Assembly (NCBI RefSeq): GCF_022662335.1
Contig: NZ_JAKNQJ010000001.1
Location: forward strand, 496,001 to 560,000
Length of the DNA stretch: 64,000 bases
Reading direction: 5' to 3'
Origin: Sphingomonas sp. CROZ-RG-20F-R02-07
GTDB lineage: Bacteria; Pseudomonadota; Alphaproteobacteria; Sphingomonadales; Sphingomonadaceae
A model generated the notes under the pieces. That model was given only the letters and a program-made list of their open reading frames with translations, ran no database searches and had not been told where the DNA came from. Below are positions 32,028 to 42,979 of this stretch, one piece after another (position 1 is the first letter of the stretch; every line of letters starts with the position of its first letter). A program made the position numbers and the translations under genes.

Positions 32028-33200
32028 TCAGCCGTCTTCGGTTCGCGTCATCTTCAACTTGCCGCCGATCACGGCGAAGGCGAGGCGCCCCTCCACCAGA
32101 TCGAGCGCATCGCGGCCGAACTGATCGAACCGCCAGCCCTCCAGCATGGGCAGCCCCGTGCGCACGCCCGCCGCCAGCGCCTCCAGTTCCTCCGTCCGCG
32201 CCAGCAGCTTGGAGGCGACGTCGATGTCGCGCGACCGAATCTTCAGCAGCAGCTTCAAGAGATCGGCGACGAGCGAACCTTCCTTGCCCATGCCGGGCTT
32301 GCGATCGTCGCGCGGCGGCATCTCGTCCGCCGTCATCGGCACCGCGCCCTCGATGGCCGCCATCAGCCGCGCGCCGATCTCGTTGGCCGCCCAACTCGCC
32401 GAAAGCCCGCGCACCTTCGCCAAATCGGCCTGACGTTTGGGCGGATGGCCGGCGATGTCAGCGATCGTCTCGTCCTTGACGATGCGGCCGCGCGGCAAGT
32501 CCTTGCCCTGCGCCTCCAGCTCGCGCCACCGGGCGATCGCGCGCAGCCGCCCGAGCAGATCGGGCTTCCGCCCCGAGACGCGCACGCGCTTCCATGCGAG
32601 CTCGGGATCGTTCGCGTAATTGGCGGGATCGCCCAGCCGCTCCATCTCCTGGTCGAGCCAGGTACCTCGACCGGTCTTCTTCAGGCGTTCGAGCATCTTG
32701 GGAAAGATCTTGGCCAGATGCGTCACGTCGCCGATCGCATATTCGATCTGCCGCGCGTCGAGCGGTCGCCGCGACCAGTCCGTGAAGCGCGCGCCCTTGT
32801 CGACCGCGATGCCCAGCCAGCTGTCGACCAGGTTCGAATAGCCGATCTGTTCGCCTTGCCCCAGCGCCATCGCCGCCACCTGCGTGTCGAACAGCGGGTG
32901 CGGCGTCTTGCCGGTCAGATTGTAGACGATCTCCAGATCCTGACCGCCCGCATGCACGACCTTCAGCACGTCCTCATTGTCGACCAGCAGGTCGAGCAAT
33001 GGCTTCAGATCGATGCCCGGCGCCATGGGGTCGATCGCCGCGGCCTCGTTCGCATCGGCGATCTGGATCAGGCAGAGTTCAGGGTAATAAGTGCTCTCGC
33101 GCATGAATTCGGTGTCGACGCACACGAAGTCGGCTTCGGCCAGGCGGGTACACAGGTTCGCGAGCGTCGCGCTGTCGGTGATGAGCGGATGGATATGCAT
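32028..33200 (-). CDS. rnd: Ribonuclease D
   Basis: 390 residues. A 3'-5' exoribonuclease that trims tRNA precursors. The DEDDy exonuclease domain (about 1-190) shows VDTEFMRESTYYPELCLIQ, VVHAGGQDLEIVY and YAIGDVTHLAKI; two HRDC-type regions follow (about 215-290 and 300-380). The start MHIHPLITDSATLANLC is typical. Divergent from aspS by 65 bases. Confidence 0.95.
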   Translation of the reverse strand: MHIHPLITDSATLANLCTRLAEADFVCVDTEFMRESTYYPELCLIQIADANEAAAIDPMAPGIDLKPLLDLLVDNEDVLKVVHAGGQDLEIVYNLTGKTPHPLFDTQVAAMALGQGEQIGYSNLVDSWLGIAVDKGARFTDWSRRPLDARQIEYAIGDVTHLAKIFPKMLERLKKTGRGTWLDQEMERLGDPANYANDPELAWKRVRVSGRKPDLLGRLRAIARWRELEAQGKDLPRGRIVKDETIADIAGHPPKRQADLAKVRGLSASWAANEIGARLMAAIEGAVPMTADEMPPRDDRKPGMGKEGSLVADLLKLLLKIRSRDIDVASKLLARTEELEALAAGVRTGLPMLEGWRFDQFGRDALDLVEGRLAFAVIGGKLKMTRTEDG

Positions 33201-33265
33201 CGCCCGTCCATAGCGAGGGTCGTTCGGGTTGACAAAGGCGGGTCGGGCGAGGAAGCGCGGCGCCC

Positions 33266-35092
33266 ATGAGCACCACCCTGCACGCCTACCGCACGCACAC
33301 CTGCGCCGATCTCCGCCCCGAACAGGTCGGCCAGACGGTCCGCCTCTCCGGCTGGGTCCACAAGAAGCGCGATCATGGCGATCTCGTCTTCATCGATCTG
33401 CGCGATCATTACGGCATCACCCAGATCGTCACCGATGTGAGCGGCCCCGCCTTCGCCGTGATCGAGAAGCTGAAGAACGAAAGCGTCGTGACGATCACCG
33501 GCATGGTGACGGCACGCGCCGCGGACGTGGTGAACCCCAATCTTCCGACCGGCGCAATCGAAGTGCGCGCCGCCGAGGCCGTCGTCCAGTCCGCCGCGCA
33601 GGAGCTGCCGATGCCGGTGGCGGGCGACGCCGAATATCCCGAGGATATCCGGCTCCGCTACCGCTATCTCGATCTTCGCCGCGAGCGGGTCCATGCCAAC
33701 ATCATGCTGCGCTCCAAGGTCATCACCTCGCTGCGCCAGCGGATGGAAGGGCAGGGCTTCACCGAGTTCCAGACGCCCATTCTCACCGCGTCGAGCCCCG
33801 AGGGCGCACGCGATTATCTGGTGCCGAGCCGCGTCCATCCCGGCCGCTTCTACGCGCTGCCGCAGGCGCCCCAGATGTTCAAACAATTGCTGATGGTGGC
33901 GGGCTTCGACCGCTATTTCCAGATCGCGCCCTGTTTCCGCGACGAGGACGGTCGCGCCGACCGCAGCCCGGGCGAATTCTACCAGCTCGATTTCGAGATG
34001 AGCTTCGTGACGCAGGAGGATGTGTTCCAGGCGATCGAACCCGTCCTGCACGGCGTGTTCGAGGAATTCGCCGGCGAACGCTCGGTGTCGCCGAGCCCGT
34101 TCGTTCGCATCCCCTATCGCGAATCGATGCTGAAATATGGCAGCGACAAGCCCGATCTGCGCAACCCGATCGTCATCACCGACGTGTCGGAGCATTTTCG
34201 CGGCAGCGGCTTCGGCCTGTTCGACCGGATCGTTTCGGGCGGCGACGTGGTGCGCGCGATCCCCGCGCCGGGCACGGCGGGCAAGAGCCGCAAATTCTTC
34301 GACGATCTGAACGAATGGGCGCGCAGCGAGGGCCATGCCGGCCTCGGCTATATCACGCAGAAGAACGGCGAACTGGGCGGCCCCATCGCCAAGAACCATG
34401 GCGAGGAGGCGACGCGCAAGCTGATCGCGGACCTGGGACTCGGCCCCGATGACGGCATCGTCTTCGCCGCGGGCAAGGAACTCGCCGCGGCCAAGCTCGC
34501 GGGCGCGGCGCGCACCCGGATCGGTCAGCAACTGGAACTGATCGACGAAAATCGCTTCGAATTCTGCTGGATCGTCGATTTTCCGATGTTCGAATATGAC
34601 GAAGACGCCAAGAAGGTCGACTTCAGCCACAACCCGTTCTCGATGCCGCAAGGCGAGATCGCGGCGCTGGAAAGCCAGGATCCGCTCGATATTCTTGCTT
34701 ACCAATATGACATCGTCTGCAACGGCGTGGAGCTCTGCTCGGGCGCGATCCGCAACCACAAGCCCGAGATCATGTACAAGGCGTTCGCGATCGCCGGCTA
34801 TAGCCAGACCGATGTCGACACCAATTTCGCGGGCATGATCAACGCGTTCAAATATGGCGCCCCGCCGCATGGCGGTGCCGCACCGGGCGTCGATCGGATC
34901 GTGATGCTGCTGGCGAACGAGCCCAATATTCGCGAGGTGACGCTGTTCCCGCTCAACCAGCGCGCCGAGGATCTGATGATGGGCGCGCCGAGCTTCGTGA
35001 GCGCCAAGCAGTTGCGCGAACTGAACCTGCGCTCGACGGCGGAAGTGGGCAAGCCGGTCGACAAGCTGGTGGCGCCGAACGCGGCGAACTGA
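33266..35092 (+). CDS. aspS: Aspartyl-tRNA synthetase
   Basis: 608 residues. Class II synthetase of bacterial type: N-terminal OB anticodon-binding domain (1-110), motif 2 [22 protein letters not shown] insertion domain (about 290-420) and the C-terminal motif 3 [14 protein letters not shown]. As no asparaginyl-tRNA synthetase appears in this window, whether the enzyme is discriminating cannot be told. A perfect hairpin follows the stop. Confidence 0.97.
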   Translation: MSTTLHAYRTHTCADLRPEQVGQTVRLSGWVHKKRDHGDLVFIDLRDHYGITQIVTDVSGPAFAVIEKLKNESVVTITGMVTARAADVVNPNLPTGAIEVRAAEAVVQSAAQELPMPVAGDAEYPEDIRLRYRYLDLRRERVHANIMLRSKVITSLRQRMEGQGFTEFQTPILTASSPEGARDYLVPSRVHPGRFYALPQAPQMFKQLLMVAGFDRYFQIAPCFRDEDGRADRSPGEFYQLDFEMSFVTQEDVFQAIEPVLHGVFEEFAGERSVSPSPFVRIPYRESMLKYGSDKPDLRNPIVITDVSEHFRGSGFGLFDRIVSGGDVVRAIPAPGTAGKSRKFFDDLNEWARSEGHAGLGYITQKNGELGGPIAKNHGEEATRKLIADLGLGPDDGIVFAAGKELAAAKLAGAARTRIGQQLELIDENRFEFCWIVDFPMFEYDEDAKKVDFSHNPFSMPQGEIAALESQDPLDILAYQYDIVCNGVELCSGAIRNHKPEIMYKAFAIAGYSQTDVDTNFAGMINAFKYGAPPHGGAAPGVDRIVMLLANEPNIREVTLFPLNQRAEDLMMGAPSFVSAKQLRELNLRSTAEVGKPVDKLVAPNAAN

Positions 35093-35099
35093 TCGAACG

Positions 35100-35136
35100 G
35101 CGCCGCTGCGTCGCCTTGGATGCGACGCAGCGGCGC
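35100..35136. terminator. Hairpin terminator between aspS and the carbonic anhydrase gene
   Basis: A perfect 15-base stem (35100-35114 pairing with 35122-35136) with a seven-base loop lies between two convergent stops. No T run follows, but the stem is strong on both strands and probably stops transcription both ways. Confidence 0.7.
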
Positions 35137-35140
35137 TGCC

Positions 35141-35770
35141 TCAGGCGGCCTCGAACGCGCCGTCGTCGCCCAGGATGCGCAACTTGCCATCGGCGATCGC
35201 GAACACCGCGCCGTGCAGCGTCAGCGTGCCGGCCTCGATCCGTTCCTTGACGAACGGGAACGTCTGGAGGTTGGCGATCGACACCTTCACGCCCTCCTGC
35301 TCCAGCGCTTCCTGACCTTCGGCGCCGGTGCCATGCTCCGCGACGACGCGCTCGCGCGCCTCGTCCAGCAGCTTGATCCATGCGGCCACGAAACCGCCTT
35401 CGCCTGGGCGTGCATCGGTGAGGGCGCCCGAGAGCGACGCCTTCACGCCGCCGCATTGGCCATGACCGAGAACGAGGATCTCCTCGACCTCCAGGCTGGT
35501 GACGGCGAATTCGAGCGCGGCGGAAACGCCGTGCAGACCGCCGCTCGGATCGAACGGCGGTACGAGATTGGCGACGTTGCGGACGACGAACACCTCGCCC
35601 GGCCGCGTGCCGAAGATGGTGGCGGGATCGACGCGGCTGTCGGAACAGGCGATCACCATGATCCGCGGCGTCTGCCCGCCCGCCAGCTCGTTCCACCGTT
35701 CGCGCTCGTCGATCCACTCGTTACCGCGAAAGCGATAATAGCCGTCGATCAGATCCTTGAACTTTCTCAT
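35141..35770 (-). CDS. Beta-class carbonic anhydrase
   Basis: 209 residues. Interconverts CO2 and bicarbonate. Zinc ligands C42 (with the catalytic dyad D44/R46 in ACSDSRVDP), H103 and C106 (GHGQCGG) are present. Divergent from lipA with 53 bases between the starts. Confidence 0.95.
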   Translation of the reverse strand: MRKFKDLIDGYYRFRGNEWIDERERWNELAGGQTPRIMVIACSDSRVDPATIFGTRPGEVFVVRNVANLVPPFDPSGGLHGVSAALEFAVTSLEVEEILVLGHGQCGGVKASLSGALTDARPGEGGFVAAWIKLLDEARERVVAEHGTGAEGQEALEQEGVKVSIANLQTFPFVKERIEAGTLTLHGAVFAIADGKLRILGDDGAFEAA

Positions 35771-35823
35771 CCCACAAAAGCCCTTCGTTGTTTCGGCGCG
35801 TCACAGGCGCTATCTGCCCATGC

Positions 35824-36753
35824 ATGAACGCCATGCCCCCTCTTCCGGCTCCCACCCGGCAACGCAAGCCCGACTGGATCCGCGTCAAGGCACCCACCTC
35901 CGCCGGGTTCGCCAAGACCCGCGAGCTGATGCGGTCGAAAAGCCTGACGACGGTCTGCGAAGAGGCGGCTTGCCCGAATATCGGCGAGTGCTGGTCGAAG
36001 AAGCACGCCACGGTGATGATCCTGGGGGACACGTGCACCCGTGCCTGTGCCTTCTGCAACGTCAAGACCGGCATGCCGCGCGCGGTGGATCCGATGGAGC
36101 CGCAGAATGTGGCCGATGCCGCGCTGCAGATGGGGCTGCAGCACATCGTCATCACCTCGGTCGATCGCGACGATCTGCCCGACGGCGGCGCATCGCAGTT
36201 CGTGAAGGTGATCGACGCGCTGCGCCGCACGACGCCCCACACCACGATCGAGATCCTGACACCCGATTTCCGCAACAAGGCGCAGGCCGCGGTGGAGTCG
36301 ATCATCGCCGCGCGGCCCGACGTCTATAACCACAATCTGGAGACGGTGCCGCGGCTCTATCCCACCATCCGCCCCGGCGCGCGCTATTACGCGTCGCTGC
36401 GCCTGCTGGAGAGCGTGAAGCGTCATGATCCGTCGATCTTCACCAAATCGGGCGTGATGCTGGGGCTGGGCGAGGAACGGCTGGAGATCCATCAGGTGAT
36501 GGACGACATGCGCTCGGCCGACATCGACTTCCTGACGATGGGCCAATATCTGCAACCCACCCCGCGCCATGCGAAGGTCGCCGAGTTCGTGACGCCCAAG
36601 GCGTTCGACGCCTATGCCGGAATTGCACGCGCCAAAGGCTTTCTGCTGGTGGCATCGTCGCCTCTCACCCGTTCGAGCTATCATGCCGGCGACGACTTCG
36701 CGCGCCTGCGCGCCGCGCGTGACGCCAGGCTCGGCCGTTCGCGCGCGGCCTGA
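35824..36753 (+). CDS. lipA: Lipoyl synthase
   Basis: 309 residues from [15 protein letters not shown]; the next ATG three codons in is also possible. Radical-SAM enzyme that inserts two sulfurs into octanoyl groups. The auxiliary cluster uses C45, C50 and C56 ([13 protein letters not shown]) and the radical-SAM cluster C71, C75 and C78 (CTRACAFC). The C-terminal RSSYHAG serine that also binds the auxiliary cluster is present. Stop and next start share one base. Confidence 0.97.
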   Translation: MNAMPPLPAPTRQRKPDWIRVKAPTSAGFAKTRELMRSKSLTTVCEEAACPNIGECWSKKHATVMILGDTCTRACAFCNVKTGMPRAVDPMEPQNVADAALQMGLQHIVITSVDRDDLPDGGASQFVKVIDALRRTTPHTTIEILTPDFRNKAQAAVESIIAARPDVYNHNLETVPRLYPTIRPGARYYASLRLLESVKRHDPSIFTKSGVMLGLGEERLEIHQVMDDMRSADIDFLTMGQYLQPTPRHAKVAEFVTPKAFDAYAGIARAKGFLLVASSPLTRSSYHAGDDFARLRAARDARLGRSRAA

Positions 36754-37217
36754 TGCCCAAGCACCACGAGACGCGGCATCTGCCCTACACCGCCGAACAG
36801 ATGTTCGATCTGGTCGCCGATGTCGGCCGCTACGCCGAATTCCTGCCCTGGGTCATCGCGATGCGCGTCCGCAGCGACACGCCGACCGATACGCTGGCGG
36901 ACATGGTCGTCGGCTTCAAGGGCTTGCGAGAAACCTTCACGTCACGCGTCGAGAAGGTCCGTCCCGACACGATCATGGTGGATTATGTCGACGGGCCGCT
37001 CAAATATCTGCGCAACGAATGGCGGTTCCGCAACGAGCCGGGCGGCTGCGCGGTGGAGTTCAGCGTGGATTTCGCGTTCAAGAACCGCATGTTCGAGATG
37101 CTGGCCGGCCAGGTGTTCGGTGCCGCCCTGCGGCGGATGATCGGGGCGTTCGAAGAACGGGCCGCCGTCCTCTACGGCGTCGGCAACAGCAGTTCGAGCG
37201 CGCACAGCGCCGCCTGA
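36753..37217 (+). CDS. Coq10/RatA-like START-domain protein
   Basis: 154 residues. Motifs LPYTAEQMFDLVADVGRYAEFLPW and FEMLAGQVFGAALRRMIGAFEERA match the small START-fold family that includes mitochondrial Coq10 (ubiquinone-binding) and RatA. In alphaproteobacteria a ubiquinone-chaperone role is the more likely one; a toxin role is not supported. Coupled to lipA; its last 46 bases overlap the convergent cinA-type gene. Confidence 0.88.
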   Translation: MPKHHETRHLPYTAEQMFDLVADVGRYAEFLPWVIAMRVRSDTPTDTLADMVVGFKGLRETFTSRVEKVRPDTIMVDYVDGPLKYLRNEWRFRNEPGGCAVEFSVDFAFKNRMFEMLAGQVFGAALRRMIGAFEERAAVLYGVGNSSSSAHSAA

Positions 37218-37684
37218 AGGCGGATGCCGCCACGGCCGATCTCGCCGAAGTCGCGGCGATCGGCATGGACGTCGGACGGATCGCCGCCGCGCTCGGCGCG
37301 CGCGAACACCACCGTGCCGACCGGCTTCTTCGCGCTGCCGCCGCCGGGGCCGGCGACCCCGGTGATCGCGACCGCGACATCGGCCCCGGATTGCGCCAGC
37401 GCGCCCTGCGCCATCCGCCACGCCACCGCGATCGAAACCGCGCCGAACGTGTCGAGCACATCCGCGCTCACCCCCAGCAGCGCCATTTTGGCGTCGTTCG
37501 AATAGGTGACGATCCCCGCCTCGAACACGTCGGAGGATCCCGGCAATTCGGTAAGCGCCGCCGAGACGAGCCCGCCGGTGCAGCTCTCGGCCACGGCGAC
37601 CGTGCGGCCGAGCGCGCGATTGGCCTCGATGACGCGCCGCGCGGCGTCGACGAGCTCGGGTGGCAGGATCGTGTCCATCGTCAT
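37172..37684 (-). CDS. CinA C-terminal domain protein (nicotinamide-nucleotide amidohydrolase type)
   Basis: About 170 residues from the ATG at 37684, which overlaps the upstream stop (ATGA). Only the C-terminal deamidase domain of CinA is present: VAVAESCTGGLVSAALT, TYSNDAKMALLGV and ITGVAGPGGGSAKKPVGTV are family motifs. The domain converts NMN to nicotinic acid mononucleotide in NAD recycling. A downstream ATG at 37678 is an alternative start. Confidence 0.92.
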   Translation of the reverse strand: MTMDTILPPELVDAARRVIEANRALGRTVAVAESCTGGLVSAALTELPGSSDVFEAGIVTYSNDAKMALLGVSADVLDTFGAVSIAVAWRMAQGALAQSGADVAVAITGVAGPGGGSAKKPVGTVVFARAERGGDPSDVHADRRDFGEIGRGGIRLQAALCALELLLPTP

Positions 37685-38202
37685 CGTCCGTCCGTGCACA
37701 GCGGCAGGTCAGGCACCGCGACGTTCTTGCCGCGCGCCTTCTGCGTCTTGAGGTAGCGAAGCGTCGCGACGACGATCCCGGCGGTGTTGCGCGGCGGGAG
37801 CGGATCGAGCAGCGTCACCAGCCGGTCGATCGTGCCGCAATCCTGCACCGCGATCCTTCCGACGATCAGCGGCACGATCGTGGTGACGATCAGCGGCCGG
37901 GCATATTCCGACTGGAGCAGGATCTCGACCATCGGATCGCTGAGCTTGACGATCGCACCGCGTGCCGCCGGCCATGCCCGGTCGGCCTCGGCCTGATAGC
38001 GGCCGATCATCGCGCCCTCAGGCTGGCGGATCAGGCTGGAAGGCGGCAATTGCGCCGCACAGACCCGGCCCGTCTCGCGCAGGATATCGGGCAGCGCGAC
38101 GAGCGCCATTGCCTCCGCATCGCCTTCGGTCAGGCACTTCGTCTGCGCGGTCGCAGGAGCCGCGAGCGCCAGCGCCGCGATCAACGCGACGAGGCGCTTC
38201 AT
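37681..38202 (-). CDS. Secreted alpha-helical hypothetical protein
   Basis: 173 residues from MKRLVALIAALALAAP with a clear signal peptide (cleavage near ATAQT, about residue 20). The mature part is mainly helical and has four cysteines (TKC, RVC, QDC, LPLC), suggesting two disulfides in the periplasm. I do not recognise the family. It sits between ispDF and the cinA-type gene with four-base overlaps on both sides, so it is co-translated with them. Confidence 0.78.
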   Translation of the reverse strand: MKRLVALIAALALAAPATAQTKCLTEGDAEAMALVALPDILRETGRVCAAQLPPSSLIRQPEGAMIGRYQAEADRAWPAARGAIVKLSDPMVEILLQSEYARPLIVTTIVPLIVGRIAVQDCGTIDRLVTLLDPLPPRNTAGIVVATLRYLKTQKARGKNVAVPDLPLCTDGR

Positions 38203-39353
38203 CGCGGCTGTTCCGGCAGCCGAATCGACGCGGCAGCCTGCGCGGCGATGCCCTCGCCGCGGCCCGTAAAGCCGAGGCGTTCCGTAGTGGTCGCCTTCAC
38301 GCTCACGCGTTCGGGCGAGATTTCCAGCAACGCCGCGATGCGCGAAACCATCGCGGCACGGTGTGGGCCGATCTTCGGCGCCTCGCACATCAGCGTCAGG
38401 TCCACGAAATCAATTCGGCCGCCCTTGTCCGTGACGAGCTTGGCGGCGTGGCGCAGAAACCGGGCGGAGTCGGCGCCCTTCCACTGCGGGTCGCTGGGCG
38501 GGAAATGCGTGCCGATGTCCCCCGCCGCGATCGTGCCGAGCAGCGCGTCGGTGATCGCGTGAAGCGCGACATCGGCATCGCTATGGCCGGACAGACCCTT
38601 GTCGTGCGGGATCAGAACGCCGCCGAGCCAAAGCTCTTCGCCGGTTTCGAGCCGGTGCACGTCGAAGCCGGTGGCGGTGCGGAATTCCCAGGCGATCCGC
38701 GCCTCGGCCGCGGCGAAATCCTGCGGGTATGTGACCTTGTCGAGCATCGGATCGCCCTGCACCAAAGCGACGCTGCCGCCAAGCCGGCGCACCATCTGCG
38801 CGTCGTCGGTCGCGGCTTCGTCCGCCGGCCACGCCGCATGGGCGCGCCGCAGCGCCTCCAGACGGAAACCCTGTGGCGTCTGTATACGGACGAGACCGGT
38901 ACGATCGACCACCGCGCCGAGCAGCGCATCGCCCCGCGCCAAGGTGTCGGCCACCGCCAGCGCCGGCGTGGCGCCGTCGTGCGTGTCCAGCGCGGCCAGC
39001 ACGCCATCGATGACCGCAGCCGGGACGAAGGGTCGGGCGGCATCATGGATCAGCACATGATCCGCACCCATTCGCGTCGCCTCCGCCAGTCCGTTCGCCA
39101 CCGACCCCTGGCGGGTGGCGCCACCCAGGACGAAATCCACATTGCCAAGCGCCGCACGGAGGCGCGGTTCGTCGCCACGGGCGATCACCACGAGCACGCC
39201 GTCGATCCCGGCATGGCCGGCGAACGCGGCATGGGCATGCGCGATCATCGGCCGGCCCGCCATGGCGGCATATTGTTTGGGAACATCGCCGCCGGCTCGG
39301 CTGCCCGAGCCGGCCGCGACGATCAGCGCGATGGTGCGCGGTTGGTCGGTCAT
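38199..39353 (-). CDS. ispDF: Bifunctional IspD/IspF isoprenoid enzyme
   Basis: 384 residues. The N-terminal IspD domain (1 to about 225; IVAAGSGSRAGGDVPKQY) makes CDP-ME, and the C-terminal IspF domain (about 226-384; TGFDVHRL metal site, SGHSDADVALHAITDALLG) makes the cyclodiphosphate two steps later. The fusion is common in alphaproteobacteria. With dxr at the end of the window, two non-adjacent MEP-pathway loci are present. Confidence 0.97.
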   Translation of the reverse strand: MTDQPRTIALIVAAGSGSRAGGDVPKQYAAMAGRPMIAHAHAAFAGHAGIDGVLVVIARGDEPRLRAALGNVDFVLGGATRQGSVANGLAEATRMGADHVLIHDAARPFVPAAVIDGVLAALDTHDGATPALAVADTLARGDALLGAVVDRTGLVRIQTPQGFRLEALRRAHAAWPADEAATDDAQMVRRLGGSVALVQGDPMLDKVTYPQDFAAAEARIAWEFRTATGFDVHRLETGEELWLGGVLIPHDKGLSGHSDADVALHAITDALLGTIAAGDIGTHFPPSDPQWKGADSARFLRHAAKLVTDKGGRIDFVDLTLMCEAPKIGPHRAAMVSRIAALLEISPERVSVKATTTERLGFTGRGEGIAAQAAASIRLPEQPR

Positions 39354-39432
39354 GCGCCGTCTTTAGCCATCCCGGCGGCGCCTTGCCAGCACCGCCATCT
39401 TCGCGTATCTGCCCATTTTTCAGGCAGTATCG

Positions 39433-40431
39433 ATGCGCAATCTCGCTCCTCTCCAGATCGGCCCCGTCCGGATCGAAAGCCCCGTCGTGCTCGCGCCGAT
39501 GACGGGCGTGACCGACATGCCGTTTCGCACGCTCGTCCGCCGCTATGGCTCGGGGCTGAACGTCACCGAGATGATCGCGAGCCAGGCGATGATCCGCGAG
39601 ACGCGGCAGTCGCTGCAAAAGGCGGCGTGGCACGCGACCGAGGAGCCGGTTTCGATGCAACTCGCCGGCTGTACCCCGCGCGAGATGGCGGAGGCGGCCA
39701 AGCTGAACGCCGATCGCGGCGCGGCGATCATCGACATCAACATGGGCTGCCCCGTGCGCAAGATCGTCAATGGCGATGCCGGATCGGCGCTGATGCGCGA
39801 CATTCCGCTCGCCGCGGCGATCATCGACGCGACCGTTCGGGCCGTGGACGTGCCGGTCACGCTCAAGATGCGGATGGGCTGGTGCCACGATAGCCTGAAC
39901 GCGCCCGAATTGGCACGAATCGCCGAGGATCTGGGCGTGAAGCTCATCACTGTCCACGGCCGCACACGCAACCAGATGTACAAGGGCACCGCGGACTGGG
40001 CGTTCATCCGCCGCGTCAAGGATGCCGTGTCCGTGCCGGTGATCGCCAACGGCGACATCTGCACGGTCGAGGATGCCGAAGCGGCCCTCGATCAGTCGGG
40101 CGCCGACGGTGTGATGATCGGCCGCGGCGCCTATGGCCGGCCGTGGCTGCTGGGGCAGGTGATGGCGTATCTGGCGACCGGCCGGCGCGTGCCCGATCCG
40201 TCGCTCGACGAACAATATCGCGTCATCGCCGAGCATTATGATGCGATGCTCGATCATTATGGTGACGAAACCGGCGTCAACATGGCCCGCAAGCATATCG
40301 GCTGGTACACGCGCGGGCTGCACGGATCGGCCGAGTTCCGCAACCGCGTGAACCAGATCGCCGACCCGAAGGTAGTGAAGGCCATGCTCGCGGAATTTTA
40401 CGCGCCCTGGCGCCAGCTTGCTGCCGCCTGA
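39433..40431 (+). CDS. dusB: tRNA-dihydrouridine synthase DusB (NifR3)
   Basis: 332 residues. Flavin-dependent reduction of uridine in the tRNA D-loop. [13 protein letters not shown] at the start, [19 protein letters not shown] with the catalytic Cys, and [16 protein letters not shown] are the family hallmarks. First gene of the dusB-ntrB-ntrC-ntrY-ntrX-hfq-hflX island; in other alphaproteobacteria this gene is the historical nifR3. Confidence 0.96.
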   Translation: MRNLAPLQIGPVRIESPVVLAPMTGVTDMPFRTLVRRYGSGLNVTEMIASQAMIRETRQSLQKAAWHATEEPVSMQLAGCTPREMAEAAKLNADRGAAIIDINMGCPVRKIVNGDAGSALMRDIPLAAAIIDATVRAVDVPVTLKMRMGWCHDSLNAPELARIAEDLGVKLITVHGRTRNQMYKGTADWAFIRRVKDAVSVPVIANGDICTVEDAEAALDQSGADGVMIGRGAYGRPWLLGQVMAYLATGRRVPDPSLDEQYRVIAEHYDAMLDHYGDETGVNMARKHIGWYTRGLHGSAEFRNRVNQIADPKVVKAMLAEFYAPWRQLAAA

Positions 40432-41490
40432 AGCAGCCCGGGTGGGGACGGGGCGGGGGCGCCCGGGGTTCGGCGAACTCATGGCCGCGCTTCCCGTGGC
40501 CGTGATCGTGATCGATCCGGACGACCGCATCGCCCATGCCAATGCGCAGGCCGAACAACTGCTCAACTTGTCCGAACGGCTGATGCTGGGGCAACCGCTC
40601 AGCGCGATCATGCCGTCGCCGCCCGCCGCCCAGGGTCTCGATCGCCAAGCGCTGGCCGTGTTCGACGTGGAGATCGCGACCGTGCGCGGGGTAAAGCTGC
40701 GCGTCGATTTCGCCGAAGCCGAGATCGCCGATTATCCCGGGTGGCGCGCCATCGCGCTTCACCATGCGGCCACCGCGCGCCGGCTCGGCCATTCGGCCGA
40801 CCGGGCCGGCGGTGCGCGCGCGGCGGTCGGCGCAGCCGCCATGCTCGCGCACGAGATCAAGAACCCGCTTTCGGGCATCCGCGGTGCTGCGCAGTTGTTG
40901 GGCGCCGGCGAACTCACCACGCTCATCACCACCGAAGTCGATCGGATCGCCGCGTTGATCGATCGCATGCAGGATTTCAGCGACACGCGTCCGCTGCCGC
41001 TGGCGGGCGAGAACATCTATCCGCTGCTCAGCCACGCCCGCGCGCTGGCACTGGCGGGGTTCGCGCGCGGGATCAGCGTGGAGGAACGATTCGATCCGTC
41101 GCTGCCGCCCGCACGGATCAACCGCGACGCGCTCTTGCAGATCCTCATCAACCTTCTGAAGAACGCGCGCGAAGCCGTTCGCAACGAACGTCATCCCCGG
41201 ATCGTGGTGACCACCGCCTATCGCCATGGGCTCGCGCTCAGTCTCGCACCCGGCAAGCCGCGCCGCCCCTTGCCGATCGAGATCTGCGTGATGGACAACG
41301 GGCCAGGCGCACCCGCCGACATCGCCGAACACCTCTTCGATCCGTTCATCTCGGGCCGCCCGGAAGGCCGGGGTCTCGGGCTGGCTCTGGTCGACAAGTT
41401 GACCCACGACATGGAAGGCATCGTGCAATATGCGCGAGAAGGCGAGACGCCGATGACCGTGTTCCGCCTGCTACTGCCCAGGGCGGCGGC

Positions 41491-41494
<4 letters not shown>
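40418..41494 (+). CDS. ntrB: Nitrogen sensor histidine kinase NtrB
   Basis: About 358 residues from a TTG inside the dusB end; a GTG at 40442 or the ATG at 40481 are other candidate starts because no strong ribosome site is visible. A PAS domain (about 20-120), HisKA with H145 ([20 protein letters not shown]), and HATPase ([31 protein letters not shown]). Soluble, no membrane segment. Controls NtrC according to nitrogen status via PII. Confidence 0.93.
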
Positions 41495-42906
<1,412 letters not shown>

Positions 42907-42979
42907 AAGGGCTCAGCCCTGCATCGATTGCGGCAGATTGTGGTTTCGCGGCAACGGTGGACGTTGTATTGCGGCAACG

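Noticed and set aside
33068..34870. A 600-codon open frame antisense to aspS
   Set aside because: It lies entirely opposite aspS and the start of rnd, and its composition is that of an antisense reading of high-GC DNA; aspS has full family motifs.
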